In this document: positions 8,343-16,611 of the stretch, piece after piece
Layout of the letters: each line of letters begins with the position of its first letter
Position numbering within the stretch: the first letter of the stretch is position 1
From: Variovorax paradoxus EPS
GTDB taxonomy: Bacteria; Pseudomonadota; Gammaproteobacteria; Burkholderiales; Burkholderiaceae_C
Direction of reading: 5' to 3'
Assembly: GCF_000184745.1 (NCBI RefSeq)
Contig: NC_014931.1
Span: forward strand, 4,836,001 to 4,900,000
Length of the DNA stretch: 64,000 bases
Made by a program: the position numbers and the translations under genes
The notes under the pieces: model-generated
What the model saw: the letters and a program-made list of their open reading frames with translations, nothing else
The model's database searches: none
Told to the model about the DNA's origin: nothing

Positions 8343-8810
8343 TTACTGCGGACGGCTGCCGTCCCAGCTGAGCAGCCCCTGCTCCATCGCCGCGCGCACC
8401 GCCCGGGTCCGCGAATTGACGTCCAGCTTGCGGTAGATGCTCTTGATCTGCGTGTCGATGGTGTTGGCCGAACGGCTGAGCGCCTCGGCGATCCGGCGGT
8501 TGCTCAGGCCCTGCGACACCAGTTGCAGCACCTGCAGTTCTCGCGGAGACAGCGAAACGTTCGCCGCCGGCGGCGCGGCGCCCGTGCGCGGCTTCGTTGC
8601 AATGGCCGAGGGAGGCCGGGATTTCGCGGCCGCCGCGATCAACGCCAGCATGTGGCGCGCGATGCGCGAGGCGCCGGGCGAATGGCTGCGCTCCATGGAA
8701 AACATCAGGGCGGCCAGTTCGTCCTCGCGGGCCTCGTTGAAGAGATGACCGAAGGTACCGGCGGCGGCGGCTGCGGCTGCGGCTGCGGGATCGGCTTTTC
8801 CTGTGGACAT
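8343..8810 (-). CDS. Small LuxR-type transcription regulator
   Basis: A 155-residue protein. Residues 86-148 form a LuxR/FixJ C-terminal helix-turn-helix with the standard SPRELQVLQLVSQGLSNRRI start, then SANTIDTQIKSIYRKL. There is no receiver or autoinducer domain: the N-terminal 85 residues are short and open with a poly-alanine run (about residues 9-17) encoded by a GCC/GCT-rich triplet tract at 8761-8789. How it is activated is unknown. It is divergent from the AraC regulator at 9020, with a 209-base AT-richer region between. Confidence 0.85.
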   Translation of the reverse strand: MSTGKADPAAAAAAAAAGTFGHLFNEAREDELAALMFSMERSHSPGASRIARHMLALIAAAAKSRPPSAIATKPRTGAAPPAANVSLSPRELQVLQLVSQGLSNRRIAEALSRSANTIDTQIKSIYRKLDVNSRTRAVRAAMEQGLLSWDGSRPQ

Positions 8811-9019
8811 TTCGGTACTCGCTCAAGAAATCAGGTTCGTTCGGCCATGCAGCCGCTCGAAGGCAAGAGTCGTGGAGCCGCTCCGGCGGACTTGACCGTC
8901 CGTCTCAGTTATTGAGAGAATTAATTCGAATTTGCGCCTTATTTAACGGTTTTTTCCATTCATTGGATGCCGCGATCGCGCAATCGCAGCGGTCGCACCT
9001 CGCGAATTTCTCCTCACCC
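8811..9019. promoter_or_regulatory. AT-richer divergent promoter region
   Basis: This 209-base region separates the divergent LuxR-type and AraC-type genes. It is visibly richer in A+T than its surroundings between 8908 and 8960 (runs such as TTATTTAACGGTTTTTT), as expected of a promoter. It contains a perfect 10-base palindrome GAATTAATTC at 8918-8927. No confident -35/-10 pair can be assigned. Confidence 0.4.
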
Positions 9020-10105
9020 ATGAACTCCCGCGCCCGCCGAGGCGACCTCCAGGCCCCCGCCCTTCCCGCGCAAGGCATCGTGGCGCGCAGCCATTTCAGC
9101 GTGCATGGCGAGCCGGCGCACCGGCAACTGCTGGCCTGGCGGGAGCGCGTGGGCCACGTCATCGACGTGCTGCCTTCGAAGGCGGACATCGGGAAGCCTT
9201 TCAGCGCGGAGATCGACCGCTACAAGGTCGATGGCCTCCTCTTCACCGACTGCCGCTCCGACGCGATGCTGCTCGAGCGCTCGCTGGCGCGCATCTCGAC
9301 CGACAACGTGCGCGATTACGTCTTCCACGTGTTCTCCGAGGGCGGCGTCGATGACGTCGCGCTGCGCGCCTCGACGCCGCGCCACAAAGCCCCCTCTTCC
9401 AGCGCCACCACGAAGATCCTCGCGCTGGACATGAACCAGCCGGTACGCATGCGGCGCAGCAGTTGCCGGGTGCTCACCTTCTTCGTGCCGGCCTCGCTGG
9501 TGCAGCAGACCTTGCCCGACCCCGAAGCCATCCACGGCCGCACGATCCAGGACGCGACCCCGCTCACGCGGCTGGCGCTCGAACACGCGGCGGCGCTGGG
9601 CGCCAACATCGGCGGCATGACCGCCGCCGCGGCCGACAGCGCCGTGCGCAACGCCGCGCACCTGGTGGTCGCCGCCTTCGGCAAGCAGGCCGGCCTGAGC
9701 GGCAATGCGCGCTCGGCGGCGCGGGCGGCGCTCTTTGGCCGGGTGCGGCGCTACATCCAGGCCAACCTGCACCGCGCCGAGCTGACGCCCGAAGGCGTGG
9801 TCAGCGCCCTGCATGTGTCGCGCCCGACCATCTACCGCATGTTCCAGCACGAAGGCGGCCTGGGCGCCTACATCCGCCACCTGCGGCTGCGCCAGGCGGC
9901 CGACGAACTCGCCCGCTACCCGCACATGATGGTGACGGACGTGGCCTATGCGGTCGGCTTCAAGAGCGCGTCGGACTTCACCCGCGCCTTTCGCCGAGCC
10001 CACGGCATGGCGCCGCAGGAGTTCCGCGCGCTGTCGCAGACGTACCGCCTCGAGCACCCGGACCCCTGGCAGATGCCGCAGATGCCGCAGGTGCCGTCCG
10101 CCTAA
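9020..10105 (+). CDS. AraC-family transcription regulator
   Basis: A 361-residue protein from the ATG at 9020; an in-frame TTG at 8912 is rejected as a start because it lies inside the AT-rich promoter region. The N-terminal two thirds form a ligand-sensing domain of the AraC_binding_2 type (FSVHGEPAHRQLLAWRERVG). The C-terminal hundred residues hold the double helix-turn-helix: VVSALHVSRPTIYRMFQ and then VTDVAYAVGFKSASDFTRAF. Its stop overlaps by four bases, tail to tail, with the sulfonate-type receptor gene at 10102. It may regulate the sulfur genes that follow, but that is only positional inference. Confidence 0.88.
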   Translation: MNSRARRGDLQAPALPAQGIVARSHFSVHGEPAHRQLLAWRERVGHVIDVLPSKADIGKPFSAEIDRYKVDGLLFTDCRSDAMLLERSLARISTDNVRDYVFHVFSEGGVDDVALRASTPRHKAPSSSATTKILALDMNQPVRMRRSSCRVLTFFVPASLVQQTLPDPEAIHGRTIQDATPLTRLALEHAAALGANIGGMTAAAADSAVRNAAHLVVAAFGKQAGLSGNARSAARAALFGRVRRYIQANLHRAELTPEGVVSALHVSRPTIYRMFQHEGGLGAYIRHLRLRQAADELARYPHMMVTDVAYAVGFKSASDFTRAFRRAHGMAPQEFRALSQTYRLEHPDPWQMPQMPQVPSA

Positions 10106-11079
10106 GCCGCAACGCCGAAGCCGGTGTCGAAGGTGCCCTTCACATCGAGCGGCTGCTTGATGAGCCCTACCTGCCGGTAGAAATCCGCCGTGCCCTGCTG
10201 GTCGGCGACCACCTGGGCATCGATGGCCACCCACTTCTGCTGGCGGCGCTCGAACTGCAGCTTCGCCGCCTCGGGCGGGATGCCGATGATGCGGGCCAGC
10301 GCGGCCGAGTAGGCATCGACATTGCGGTACGACCAGAGCTGGGCCTTGACCACGCGCTGCAGGAAGTCCTGCAGCACCGGCCGCTTGGCCGCGATGGCTG
10401 AATCTGTCGCAGCAAGGTAGCTCAACCCCGGCAGCAGGCCGCGCCCGCTCACGAGCACGCGCGCGTGCTTGCTCACCTCGGCCAGCGCGGTGTAGGGCTC
10501 CCAGGTGGCCCAGGCATCGACCGAGCCCTGCGTGAGCGCCAGCTTGGCGTCGGCCGGCGCGAGGAAGCGGATGTTCACGTCTTCGGGTTTCAGGCCCGCC
10601 GCGGTTATCGCCTTGAGCGTCACGTAGTGGCCGATGGAGCCGCGGTTGGTCGCGATGCTCTTGCCCTTGAGGTCGGCCGCGGTCTTGAGCGTCGAATCGG
10701 GGCGCACCAGCACCGCGGTGCCGTAGGAATCGGACCGGTTCGCGCCGATGGCCTTGACGCGCGTGCCCGCTGCCAGCGCGAAGATCAGCGGCGCATCGCC
10801 GATGGGGCCCGAATCGACCGCCGCCGCGTTCAGCGCTTCGGCAAGCGGCGCGGCGGCGGGGAATTCGGACCACTGAATGTCGTAGCTCAATCCTTCGAGG
10901 CCGTTGGCCGCTTCGAGCAGCGCGCGCAGCCCGCCCTTCTGGTCGCCGGCCTTGAGCACTTGGCGGCCCTGCTGTGCGCGGGCAGGCAGCGAGAAGGCGG
11001 GCAAGGCGGCGACAACCGTGACGGCGGCAATGCCTTGGGTGAGGAGCTTGCGGCGGGATGGGTCGAGACGCGGGTCCAT
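10102..11079 (-). CDS. ABC transporter substrate-binding protein, sulfonate/taurine type (receptor 1)
   Basis: A 325-residue periplasmic receptor starting at the ATG at 11079; a TTG at 11106 overlapping the aldolase stop is a weaker alternative. The N-terminus carries a twin-arginine-like signal, SRRKLLTQG, and a hydrophobic stretch ending ARAQQ. The body follows the SsuA/TauA/NrtA fold, with an LKAGDQKGGLRALLEAA start, DLKGKSIATNRGS and DAWATWEPYTALAE. Related proteins bind alkanesulfonates, taurine or nitrate and pass them to an inner-membrane ABC importer. No permease or ATPase gene is adjacent. It is close in sequence to receptor 3 (15631-16611). It lies downstream of the class II aldolase gene on the same strand. 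Confidence 0.88.
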   Translation of the reverse strand: MDPRLDPSRRKLLTQGIAAVTVVAALPAFSLPARAQQGRQVLKAGDQKGGLRALLEAANGLEGLSYDIQWSEFPAAAPLAEALNAAAVDSGPIGDAPLIFALAAGTRVKAIGANRSDSYGTAVLVRPDSTLKTAADLKGKSIATNRGSIGHYVTLKAITAAGLKPEDVNIRFLAPADAKLALTQGSVDAWATWEPYTALAEVSKHARVLVSGRGLLPGLSYLAATDSAIAAKRPVLQDFLQRVVKAQLWSYRNVDAYSAALARIIGIPPEAAKLQFERRQQKWVAIDAQVVADQQGTADFYRQVGLIKQPLDVKGTFDTGFGVAA

Positions 11080-11102
11080 GGGTTTCCGTGTGCGATCGGG
11101 CT

Positions 11103-11927
11103 TCAAAGCAGCAACTCGGGCTCGGCCTCGACCAGCCCTTCATAGAGGCTGTCGAAGGAATGGATGGCCCCCTCCGGGCCGCCGATCTGGCTGTGCGTGT
11201 GGCGCGCGGTTTCCTCGTCGATGGGCTGCGGCTTGCCCGCCGCTTCGGCGAGGAGCTGGGTGTGGCAGGCGTTGTCCAGCGCGATGTACCACCACGCGGC
11301 GGCCTCCACCGTCGGGCCCGCGGTCAGGATGCCGTGGTTCTGGAGGATCGCGCCCTTCTTGTCGCCCAGCGCTTCGGCGATGCGGTCGCCCTCGCTGGTG
11401 TCGACCACCATGCCGGTGAAGTCGTCGAACAGCGCCACGTCGTCGTGGAACACGCAGCTGTCCTGCGTGATCGTGTCGAGCTTGCGGCCGAGCGTGGACC
11501 AGGCCTTGCCGTAGGTCGAGTGCGTGTGGGCGGCGGCGACGATCTTCGGGTTGTGCTCGTGGATCGCGGCGTGGATCGCGAAGGCGGCCTTGTTGAGCGG
11601 CTTGTCGCCGATCACGGTTTCGCCCTTCGCATTGACGAGCAGCAGGTCGGACACCTTGATGCGCGAGAAATGAATGCCCAGCGGGTTGACCCAGAAATGG
11701 TCGGTGAGCTCCGGGTCGCGCGCGGTGATGTGGCCGGCCAGCCCCTGCGCGAAGCCGAAGCGCGCGAACAGGCGGAACGCGCCCGCCAGGCGCTCTTGTC
11801 GGTGGCGGCGTTCGGCCTGCACGCTGGTGCGTGGCGGGACCGGGTCGAACCAGTACTTCTGCTGCGGGTTCGGGTTGAGCTTGAGCGGCTGGGGGGCGTT
11901 GCGGTCGATGGAAAGAACGGCACTCAT
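11103..11927 (-). CDS. Class II aldolase/adducin-family protein
   Basis: A 274-residue cytoplasmic protein from the ATG at 11927, preceded by GAGGAA as ribosome-binding site. The class II aldolase/adducin domain spans about 40-250. Zinc-site histidines are visible in AAAHTHSTYGKAWSTLG and in the later ILQNHGILTAGPT. The fold covers L-fuculose-, L-ribulose- and methylthioribulose-phosphate aldolases and dehydratases, and many decarboxylase-like proteins. The substrate is not evident. It stands between an SsuD-like monooxygenase and a sulfonate-type receptor, all on the minus strand, so a role in processing the carbon skeleton left after desulfonation is possible but unproven. Confidence 0.85.
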   Translation of the reverse strand: MSAVLSIDRNAPQPLKLNPNPQQKYWFDPVPPRTSVQAERRHRQERLAGAFRLFARFGFAQGLAGHITARDPELTDHFWVNPLGIHFSRIKVSDLLLVNAKGETVIGDKPLNKAAFAIHAAIHEHNPKIVAAAHTHSTYGKAWSTLGRKLDTITQDSCVFHDDVALFDDFTGMVVDTSEGDRIAEALGDKKGAILQNHGILTAGPTVEAAAWWYIALDNACHTQLLAEAAGKPQPIDEETARHTHSQIGGPEGAIHSFDSLYEGLVEAEPELLL

Positions 11928-11952
11928 GAGGATTCCTCGTATTCGGTTTTTG

Positions 11953-12064
11953 CTCCTTCCCCCTCTGGGGGAAGGTTGGGATGGGGGCAAGCGGCGCTCG
12001 AAAGGCCGCGGCGTCGTGAGTGCCGCTTGCCCCCACCCCTGCCCTCCCCCAGAGGGGGAGGGAG
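11953..12064. repeat. Long inverted repeat (intergenic hairpin element)
   Basis: The left part 11953-11995 (CTCCTTCCCCCTCTGGGGGA, then GGATGGGGGCAAGCGGC) is roughly the reverse complement of the right part 12022-12064 (GCCGCTTGCCCCCACCCCTG, then CCCCCAGAGGGGGAGGGAG). Each half also contains its own small palindrome around CCCTCTGGGGG. It separates the SsuD-like and aldolase genes. The composition resembles the dispersed CCCTCxCCC/GGGxGAGGG elements common in Burkholderiales. It may attenuate transcription between the two genes or act as an mRNA-stabilising hairpin. Confidence 0.65.
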
Positions 12065-12073
12065 AAAGTCAGG

Positions 12074-13192
12074 TCATGCGACCTTGCGAACAAAAGCCGC
12101 GCGCTGTGCGACCAGTTCGCGCGTACGCGGAATCAGTTCGCGGCCGTAGTCCGTCGCGTCTTCCAGCGGATCGAAGCCGCGGATCAGGAAGGTCGTCACA
12201 CCCAGGTCGTAGTAGTCGAGCAGCGCATCGACTACCTGCTCGGGCGTGCCGACCAGCGCGGTGCTGTTGGAGCGGCCGCCGATTTCCTGCGCGATGGCCG
12301 TCCAGAGGCGCTTGTCCACGCGCGGGCCCTTGTCGGCCGCGGCCAGCAGGCGCTTGGCGCCTTCGCTTTGCTGCGGGCCGCCGCGGTTGTAGCCCTGCAC
12401 CACGCGCAGTCGCTTGGTCTCGGCCAGGATGTTTTCGGCACGCGCCCAGGCGGCCTCTTCGGTCTCAGCGAGGATCGGGCGGAACGACACCGAAAAGCGC
12501 ACGCTGCGCCCGTGCTTCGCAGCCTCGGCCCGCACGCGCGTGGTGAGCTCGCGCGCCTGGTCGAGCGATTCGCCCCACAGCGCATACACGTCAGCGTACT
12601 TGCCGGCGACCGGGATCGCGGCTTCCGACGCACCGCCGAAATACACCGGCACATGCGGCTTGCCGTTGCGCGTCTGCAGCGGCTTCACTTCGGAGAAAGC
12701 GTTCTGGTAGCGGTAGTGCGCGCCTTCGTGGTCGAAGGGCTTGTCGGCGGTCCACACCTTGTGCAGCACATCGAGGTATTCGTCGGTGCGGGCGTAGCGC
12801 TGGTCGTGATCGAGCCAGTCGCCGTCGCGGCGCTGCTCTTCGTCGGAGCCGCCCGAGATGTAGTGCACGCCCAGGCGCCCGCCGCTGAACTGGTCGAGCG
12901 AGGCGAACTGCCGCGCCGCGAGCGTGGGCGCAACGAAACCCGGGCGGTGCGCAAGCATGAAGTGGATGCGCTCGGTGACCGAGGCCGCATACGCCACGGT
13001 AAGCGTGGCGTCGGGGCCGGTCGAATGGTGCGGCACCAGCACGCGGTCGAAGCCGGCGTTCTCGTGCGCCTGTGCGAAGGCGCGCACGTAGTCGCGGTCG
13101 ATGGCCGGGCCCTTGGCGGGGTGGATCTCCGAGACCTTCTGGCCCTGGATCATGCCGATGAATTCAACGTCGCTCTGGGTGTTCTGGCTCAT
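12074..13192 (-). CDS. LLM-class flavin-dependent monooxygenase, SsuD-like
   Basis: A 372-residue cytoplasmic enzyme of the bacterial luciferase-like family. The order of motifs matches alkanesulfonate monooxygenase: VLVPHHSTGPDA, then RIHFMLAHRPGFVAPTLAAR, FSGGRLGVHYISGGS, VPVYFGGASEAA and DVYALWGES. SsuD-type enzymes use reduced FMN and oxygen to release sulfite from sulfonates. The length (SsuD is about 380) and the neighbouring sulfonate-type receptors support this role. The exact substrate is not fixed by sequence, and a dedicated FMN reductase (SsuE) is not in the window. The previous gene in transcription is the receptor at 13230. Confidence 0.85.
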   Translation of the reverse strand: MSQNTQSDVEFIGMIQGQKVSEIHPAKGPAIDRDYVRAFAQAHENAGFDRVLVPHHSTGPDATLTVAYAASVTERIHFMLAHRPGFVAPTLAARQFASLDQFSGGRLGVHYISGGSDEEQRRDGDWLDHDQRYARTDEYLDVLHKVWTADKPFDHEGAHYRYQNAFSEVKPLQTRNGKPHVPVYFGGASEAAIPVAGKYADVYALWGESLDQARELTTRVRAEAAKHGRSVRFSVSFRPILAETEEAAWARAENILAETKRLRVVQGYNRGGPQQSEGAKRLLAAADKGPRVDKRLWTAIAQEIGGRSNSTALVGTPEQVVDALLDYYDLGVTTFLIRGFDPLEDATDYGRELIPRTRELVAQRAAFVRKVA

Positions 13193-13229
13193 GGGAGTCC
13201 TTTGTTTGTTGTCGAGGTTTGGGGGTCGA

Positions 13230-14243
13230 TCAGGCGGCGGGCAGGCGCAGAACGCTTTCGAAGCTGCGATCCCACAGAGGCTTCACGTCGGCGGGGCCAT
13301 CGAGCACACCGATCTTCAAAAAGGTGTCGGCCACGTCCTGGTGGCTGCGCACCACCGCGTCGCTGACCGGGCCGAGGCTGTAGTCGCCGCTGCGGCCGTT
13401 GAAGAGTTCGACGATGTCGCCGACCGGCACACGCGTCTCGGCCGACTGCGCACGCGCATAGGCCAGGTAGTTGCCGTTGATCCATGCGAACGATCGCTGC
13501 AGGCGCTGCAGCAGGTCGCTCAGTGCCGCGCGGCGCAGCGTGTCATCGAGCGCGCGCGGGTTGGCGTAGATCGGGAAGTTGCCCGAGAGATAACCCACGC
13601 CGGTCTTGATGACCCGCGCGCCGTACTGGGTGCGCGCGATCTGGCCGTTGTAGCCGTAGATCGCCCAGGCATCGAGGTCGCCGCGTGCGAAGGCCGAGAG
13701 GCCGTCCGAGGGCGTGAGGCTCACGGCCTGGATGTCGCTGAACGAGAGCCCCGCCTCGGCCAATTGCTTGGCCAGGTAGTAGTGCGAAGTGGTCGCGCGC
13801 ACGTAGCCCACGCGCTTGCCCTTGAAGTCGGCGATGGTGCGGATCGGCGCATCCTTGCGCGCGAGCGTGGCCTGGTTGTTCAGGTCTTCGTGCGTCACGG
13901 CGACGAGCCGCACGCTGGACTTCTGGCGCGCCGCGAACACCGGCGGGATCTCGCTGCCCGAACCGAGGTCGAGCGCGTCGCCATTGATGGCCTCGATGTG
14001 CAGCACGCCGTTGTTGAGTTCGCGCCAATCAATTTTGTAGAGCGTGTTGGCCTGGCCCGAGGCCTGCAGCAGCGGACGCCACAGGCCCTTATAGGTGCCG
14101 ACGCGCAAGGTCACGCCCGAGAGGTCGCGCGATGGTGTTGCGGCCTGGGCCACTTGCACCCCAAGGCCGGCGGCGGCTGCTGCACCCCATGCGGCGGCGG
14201 CCTGCAGCAGGCTGCGGCGATCGAGTGAGAAATCGGGTTTCAT
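13230..14243 (-). CDS. ABC transporter substrate-binding protein, sulfonate type (receptor 2)
   Basis: A 337-residue exported receptor from the ATG at 14243. The signal region has a twin-arginine-like DRRSLLQ followed by an alanine-rich hydrophobic core and VAQAA. The SsuA-like body shows LRVGTYKGLWRPLLQASG, DFKGKRVGYVRATTSHYYLA and DLDAWAIYGYNGQIART. It is the most distant of the three receptors in this region. It lies 37 bases upstream of the SsuD-like gene on the minus strand, so it is probably the first gene of a receptor-monooxygenase-aldolase-receptor transcription unit. It is divergent from the acyl-CoA-dehydrogenase-like gene at 14399. Confidence 0.87.
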   Translation of the reverse strand: MKPDFSLDRRSLLQAAAAWGAAAAAGLGVQVAQAATPSRDLSGVTLRVGTYKGLWRPLLQASGQANTLYKIDWRELNNGVLHIEAINGDALDLGSGSEIPPVFAARQKSSVRLVAVTHEDLNNQATLARKDAPIRTIADFKGKRVGYVRATTSHYYLAKQLAEAGLSFSDIQAVSLTPSDGLSAFARGDLDAWAIYGYNGQIARTQYGARVIKTGVGYLSGNFPIYANPRALDDTLRRAALSDLLQRLQRSFAWINGNYLAYARAQSAETRVPVGDIVELFNGRSGDYSLGPVSDAVVRSHQDVADTFLKIGVLDGPADVKPLWDRSFESVLRLPAA

Positions 14244-14398
14244 GCGTTGCGGTCTTTCTTCTTCCCTGCCCACGGGAGCCGCAGGAGAGAAACGAGACCG
14301 TACCGAGACGCCTCGCAAAAGCGAACGCAGAAAAACGAGTTTGCATATGCGCGATGCGTAGTTTTCAGGCGGCCGGCGGGTCGGTACCGTGCGGGACC

Positions 14399-15634
14399 AT
14401 GAGTGCACTCCCCTTGCGCCGCCCGTCGGCCACGCCTGAAGAAGAAACCCCTTCCGCCACCGTCGATGCCGCGCTGCTGGCCCGGCTGTCGGCCCAGTTC
14501 GCTGCCACGGCGGCCGACTACGACCGCAGCGGCGCCTTTCCGCAGGAGAACTTCGAAGCACTGCAGGCGAACGGCCTTGTAGGCCTCGTTGCACCCGCGG
14601 CGCATGGCGGCGGGAGCGCCACGCTGGCGACAGCGCGTCGCGTGATCGCGGCCGTGGCGCGCGGCGAGCCGGCCACCGCGCTCATCCTCACGATGACCTA
14701 CCTGCAGCACCACGCGCTCACACGCGGCGACAACCGCTGGCCGCCACAGTTGCGCGAACGCGTGGCGCGCGATGCGGTGGAGCGCGGCGCGCTCATCAAC
14801 GCGCTGCGCGTGGAGCCGGCGCTCGGTTCGCCCTCGCGCGGCGGCCTGCCCTCGACCGTCGCACGGCGCAGCGGCAACGGCTGGGCCCTCGACGGCCACA
14901 AGCTCTACACCACCGGCATCGAGGGCCTCACATGGCTTGCCGTGTGGGCGCGCACCGACGAAGCGGTGCCGCGCACCGGCGTGTTCCTGGTGCCGCGCCA
15001 CGCCCCCGGCGTGCGCGTAATCGCGAGCTGGGACCACCTGGGCCTGCGCGCCTCGGGCAGCCACGAAGTGATCTTCGAGAACGTGGCCATCGACATCGAC
15101 CACGCCGTCGACCTGCGCGCACCAGCCGACTGGGCGCCCGACGCCGGGAGCCAGACCGACATCGACGCGCACGCCACCCAGCAGGCCTGGATGGTCGTGT
15201 TGCTCGGCAGCCTCTACGACGCGGTTGCGCAGGCCGCGCGCGACTGGCTGGTGGGCTTCTTGAACCAGCGCGCGCCCGGCAGCCTGGGCGCGCCGCTCGC
15301 GAGCCTGCCGCGCGTGCAGGAGCATGTCGGCGAGATCGAAGCGCTGCTGCGCACCAACCGCGTGCTGCTCGACGACGCGGCCTCGGCCGTCGACAACGGC
15401 CACGCGCAGCCAGCCACCGACAGCGGCTTGCTCAAGTACACGGTGACAGGCAACGCGGTGCGCGTGGTCGAGCTCGCATTGCAACTGAGCGGCAACCACG
15501 GCCTCACGCGGCAGAACCCGCTGGAGCGTCACTACCGCGATGTGCTGTGCAGCCGCATCCACACGCCGCAGAACGATGCGGTCCTGGTCGGCGCGGGCAA
15601 ACGCGCGCTGCTCTCGACGGGAGTTGCCGCGTGA
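14399..15634 (+). CDS. Acyl-CoA-dehydrogenase-like flavoprotein (sulfur-acquisition type)
   Basis: A 411-residue protein from the ATG at 14399; an ATG at 14354 would add fifteen residues and cannot be excluded, since neither has a strong ribosome-binding site. The three-part acyl-CoA dehydrogenase fold is visible: an N-terminal helical domain, a central beta domain with GWALDGHKLYTTGIEG and LRASGSHEVIFENV, and a C-terminal helical domain with LQLSGNHGLTRQNPLERHYRD. FMN- or FAD-dependent relatives in sulfur-starvation clusters (SfnB, DszC type) are monooxygenases rather than true dehydrogenases. Its place at the head of a sulfur operon favours that reading. Its stop overlaps the next start (GTGA). 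Confidence 0.82.
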   Translation: MSALPLRRPSATPEEETPSATVDAALLARLSAQFAATAADYDRSGAFPQENFEALQANGLVGLVAPAAHGGGSATLATARRVIAAVARGEPATALILTMTYLQHHALTRGDNRWPPQLRERVARDAVERGALINALRVEPALGSPSRGGLPSTVARRSGNGWALDGHKLYTTGIEGLTWLAVWARTDEAVPRTGVFLVPRHAPGVRVIASWDHLGLRASGSHEVIFENVAIDIDHAVDLRAPADWAPDAGSQTDIDAHATQQAWMVVLLGSLYDAVAQAARDWLVGFLNQRAPGSLGAPLASLPRVQEHVGEIEALLRTNRVLLDDAASAVDNGHAQPATDSGLLKYTVTGNAVRVVELALQLSGNHGLTRQNPLERHYRDVLCSRIHTPQNDAVLVGAGKRALLSTGVAA

Positions 15635-16611
15635 CCGATCTGCTGTTTTCCAAAGCCTCGCGCCGCAGCTGGTTGAAGCAAAGCGCGGCGCTCTCACTGG
15701 CCGCGACCGGCTCGTTGCGTGGGTGGGCGCAGCCGCAGACCACGCTGATCCTCGGCGACCAGGCCGGTGGCCTGCGCTCGCTGTTCGAAGCGTCGAAGGC
15801 GCTCGAGGGCGCACCGTTCGCCTACCGCTGGGCCAACTTCCAGGGTGCCGCGCCGCTGTTCGAGGCGCAACGCAGCGCCGCGGTCGATACGGCAATGGCC
15901 GGCGATCTGCCGGTGCTCGCCGCGGCAGTCGGCAAGACGCCGCTCAAGATCGTCGCCACGCGCGTCGGCAAGGCCGATTCGTTGGGCATCGTGGTGCAAC
16001 CCGGTTCACCGCTGCGCAGCGTGAGCGACCTGCGCGGCAAGACGGTGATCGTCTCGTCGGCGCGCGGCAGCATCTCGCAGTACCAGCTCTACGGCGCGCT
16101 CGAAGAGGCCGGCGTGCCGCGCAGCGAGGTCACGGTGAAGTTCGTACTGCCGACCGATGCGGCGGCCGCTTTCGCCTCCAAGCAGATCGACGCGTGGGCC
16201 ATCTTCGATCCGTACTACGCGATCGCGCTGCAGCAGGGCGGCCGCATCCTGCGCGACGGGCGCGGCATCAACACGGCGCTGGGCTTCATCACCGCGAGCG
16301 AGCATTCGCTGGCCGATCCGGCCAAGCGCGCGGCCATCGTGCAGTTCCTAGACCGGCTGGGCCGCGCGGGCGACTGGGCGCTGGCCAATCCCGAGGCCTA
16401 TGCGCAGGCCTACAGCCAGCTCACGCGCTTGCCGATCGAGTCGGCACGCATCATCACAGCGCGCGCCTCTGTGGCGGGAAGGCCGGTGAGCGAGGCGGAC
16501 ATCGTCGCACTGCAAGCCGTGGCCGACCGCTCGGCGCGGGACGGCATCCTGCCGGTGCGCGTGGACGTGCGCGCCATCACCGACACGCAGCTCTGGAAAC
16601 GCCCCGCGTGA
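15631..16611 (+). CDS. ABC transporter substrate-binding protein, sulfonate type (receptor 3)
   Basis: A 326-residue exported receptor from a GTG at 15631 that overlaps the preceding stop in GTGA, implying translational coupling. The signal carries SRRSWLKQ followed by a hydrophobic core. The body parallels receptor 1 closely: LILGDQAGGLRSLFEASKAL, DLRGKTVIVSSARGSISQYQ and QIDAWAIFDPYYAIALQ. It is presumably periplasmic and binds an organosulfur anion. Its operon contains no permease or ATP-binding gene, so it must either use a transporter encoded elsewhere or act in another way. Confidence 0.88.
   Translation: MTDLLFSKASRRSWLKQSAALSLAATGSLRGWAQPQTTLILGDQAGGLRSLFEASKALEGAPFAYRWANFQGAAPLFEAQRSAAVDTAMAGDLPVLAAAVGKTPLKIVATRVGKADSLGIVVQPGSPLRSVSDLRGKTVIVSSARGSISQYQLYGALEEAGVPRSEVTVKFVLPTDAAAAFASKQIDAWAIFDPYYAIALQQGGRILRDGRGINTALGFITASEHSLADPAKRAAIVQFLDRLGRAGDWALANPEAYAQAYSQLTRLPIESARIITARASVAGRPVSEADIVALQAVADRSARDGILPVRVDVRAITDTQLWKRPA

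Noticed and set aside
8912..9019. Upstream start (TTG 8912) for the AraC regulator
   Set aside because: It would place 36 extra residues over the A+T-rich promoter region. The ATG at 9020 gives a normal family length.
13230..14594. Longer version of receptor 2 starting near 14594
   Set aside because: The extra N-terminal residues are Arg/Pro-rich and precede a proper signal peptide that begins at the ATG at 14243. The extension would also overlap the divergent flavoprotein gene.
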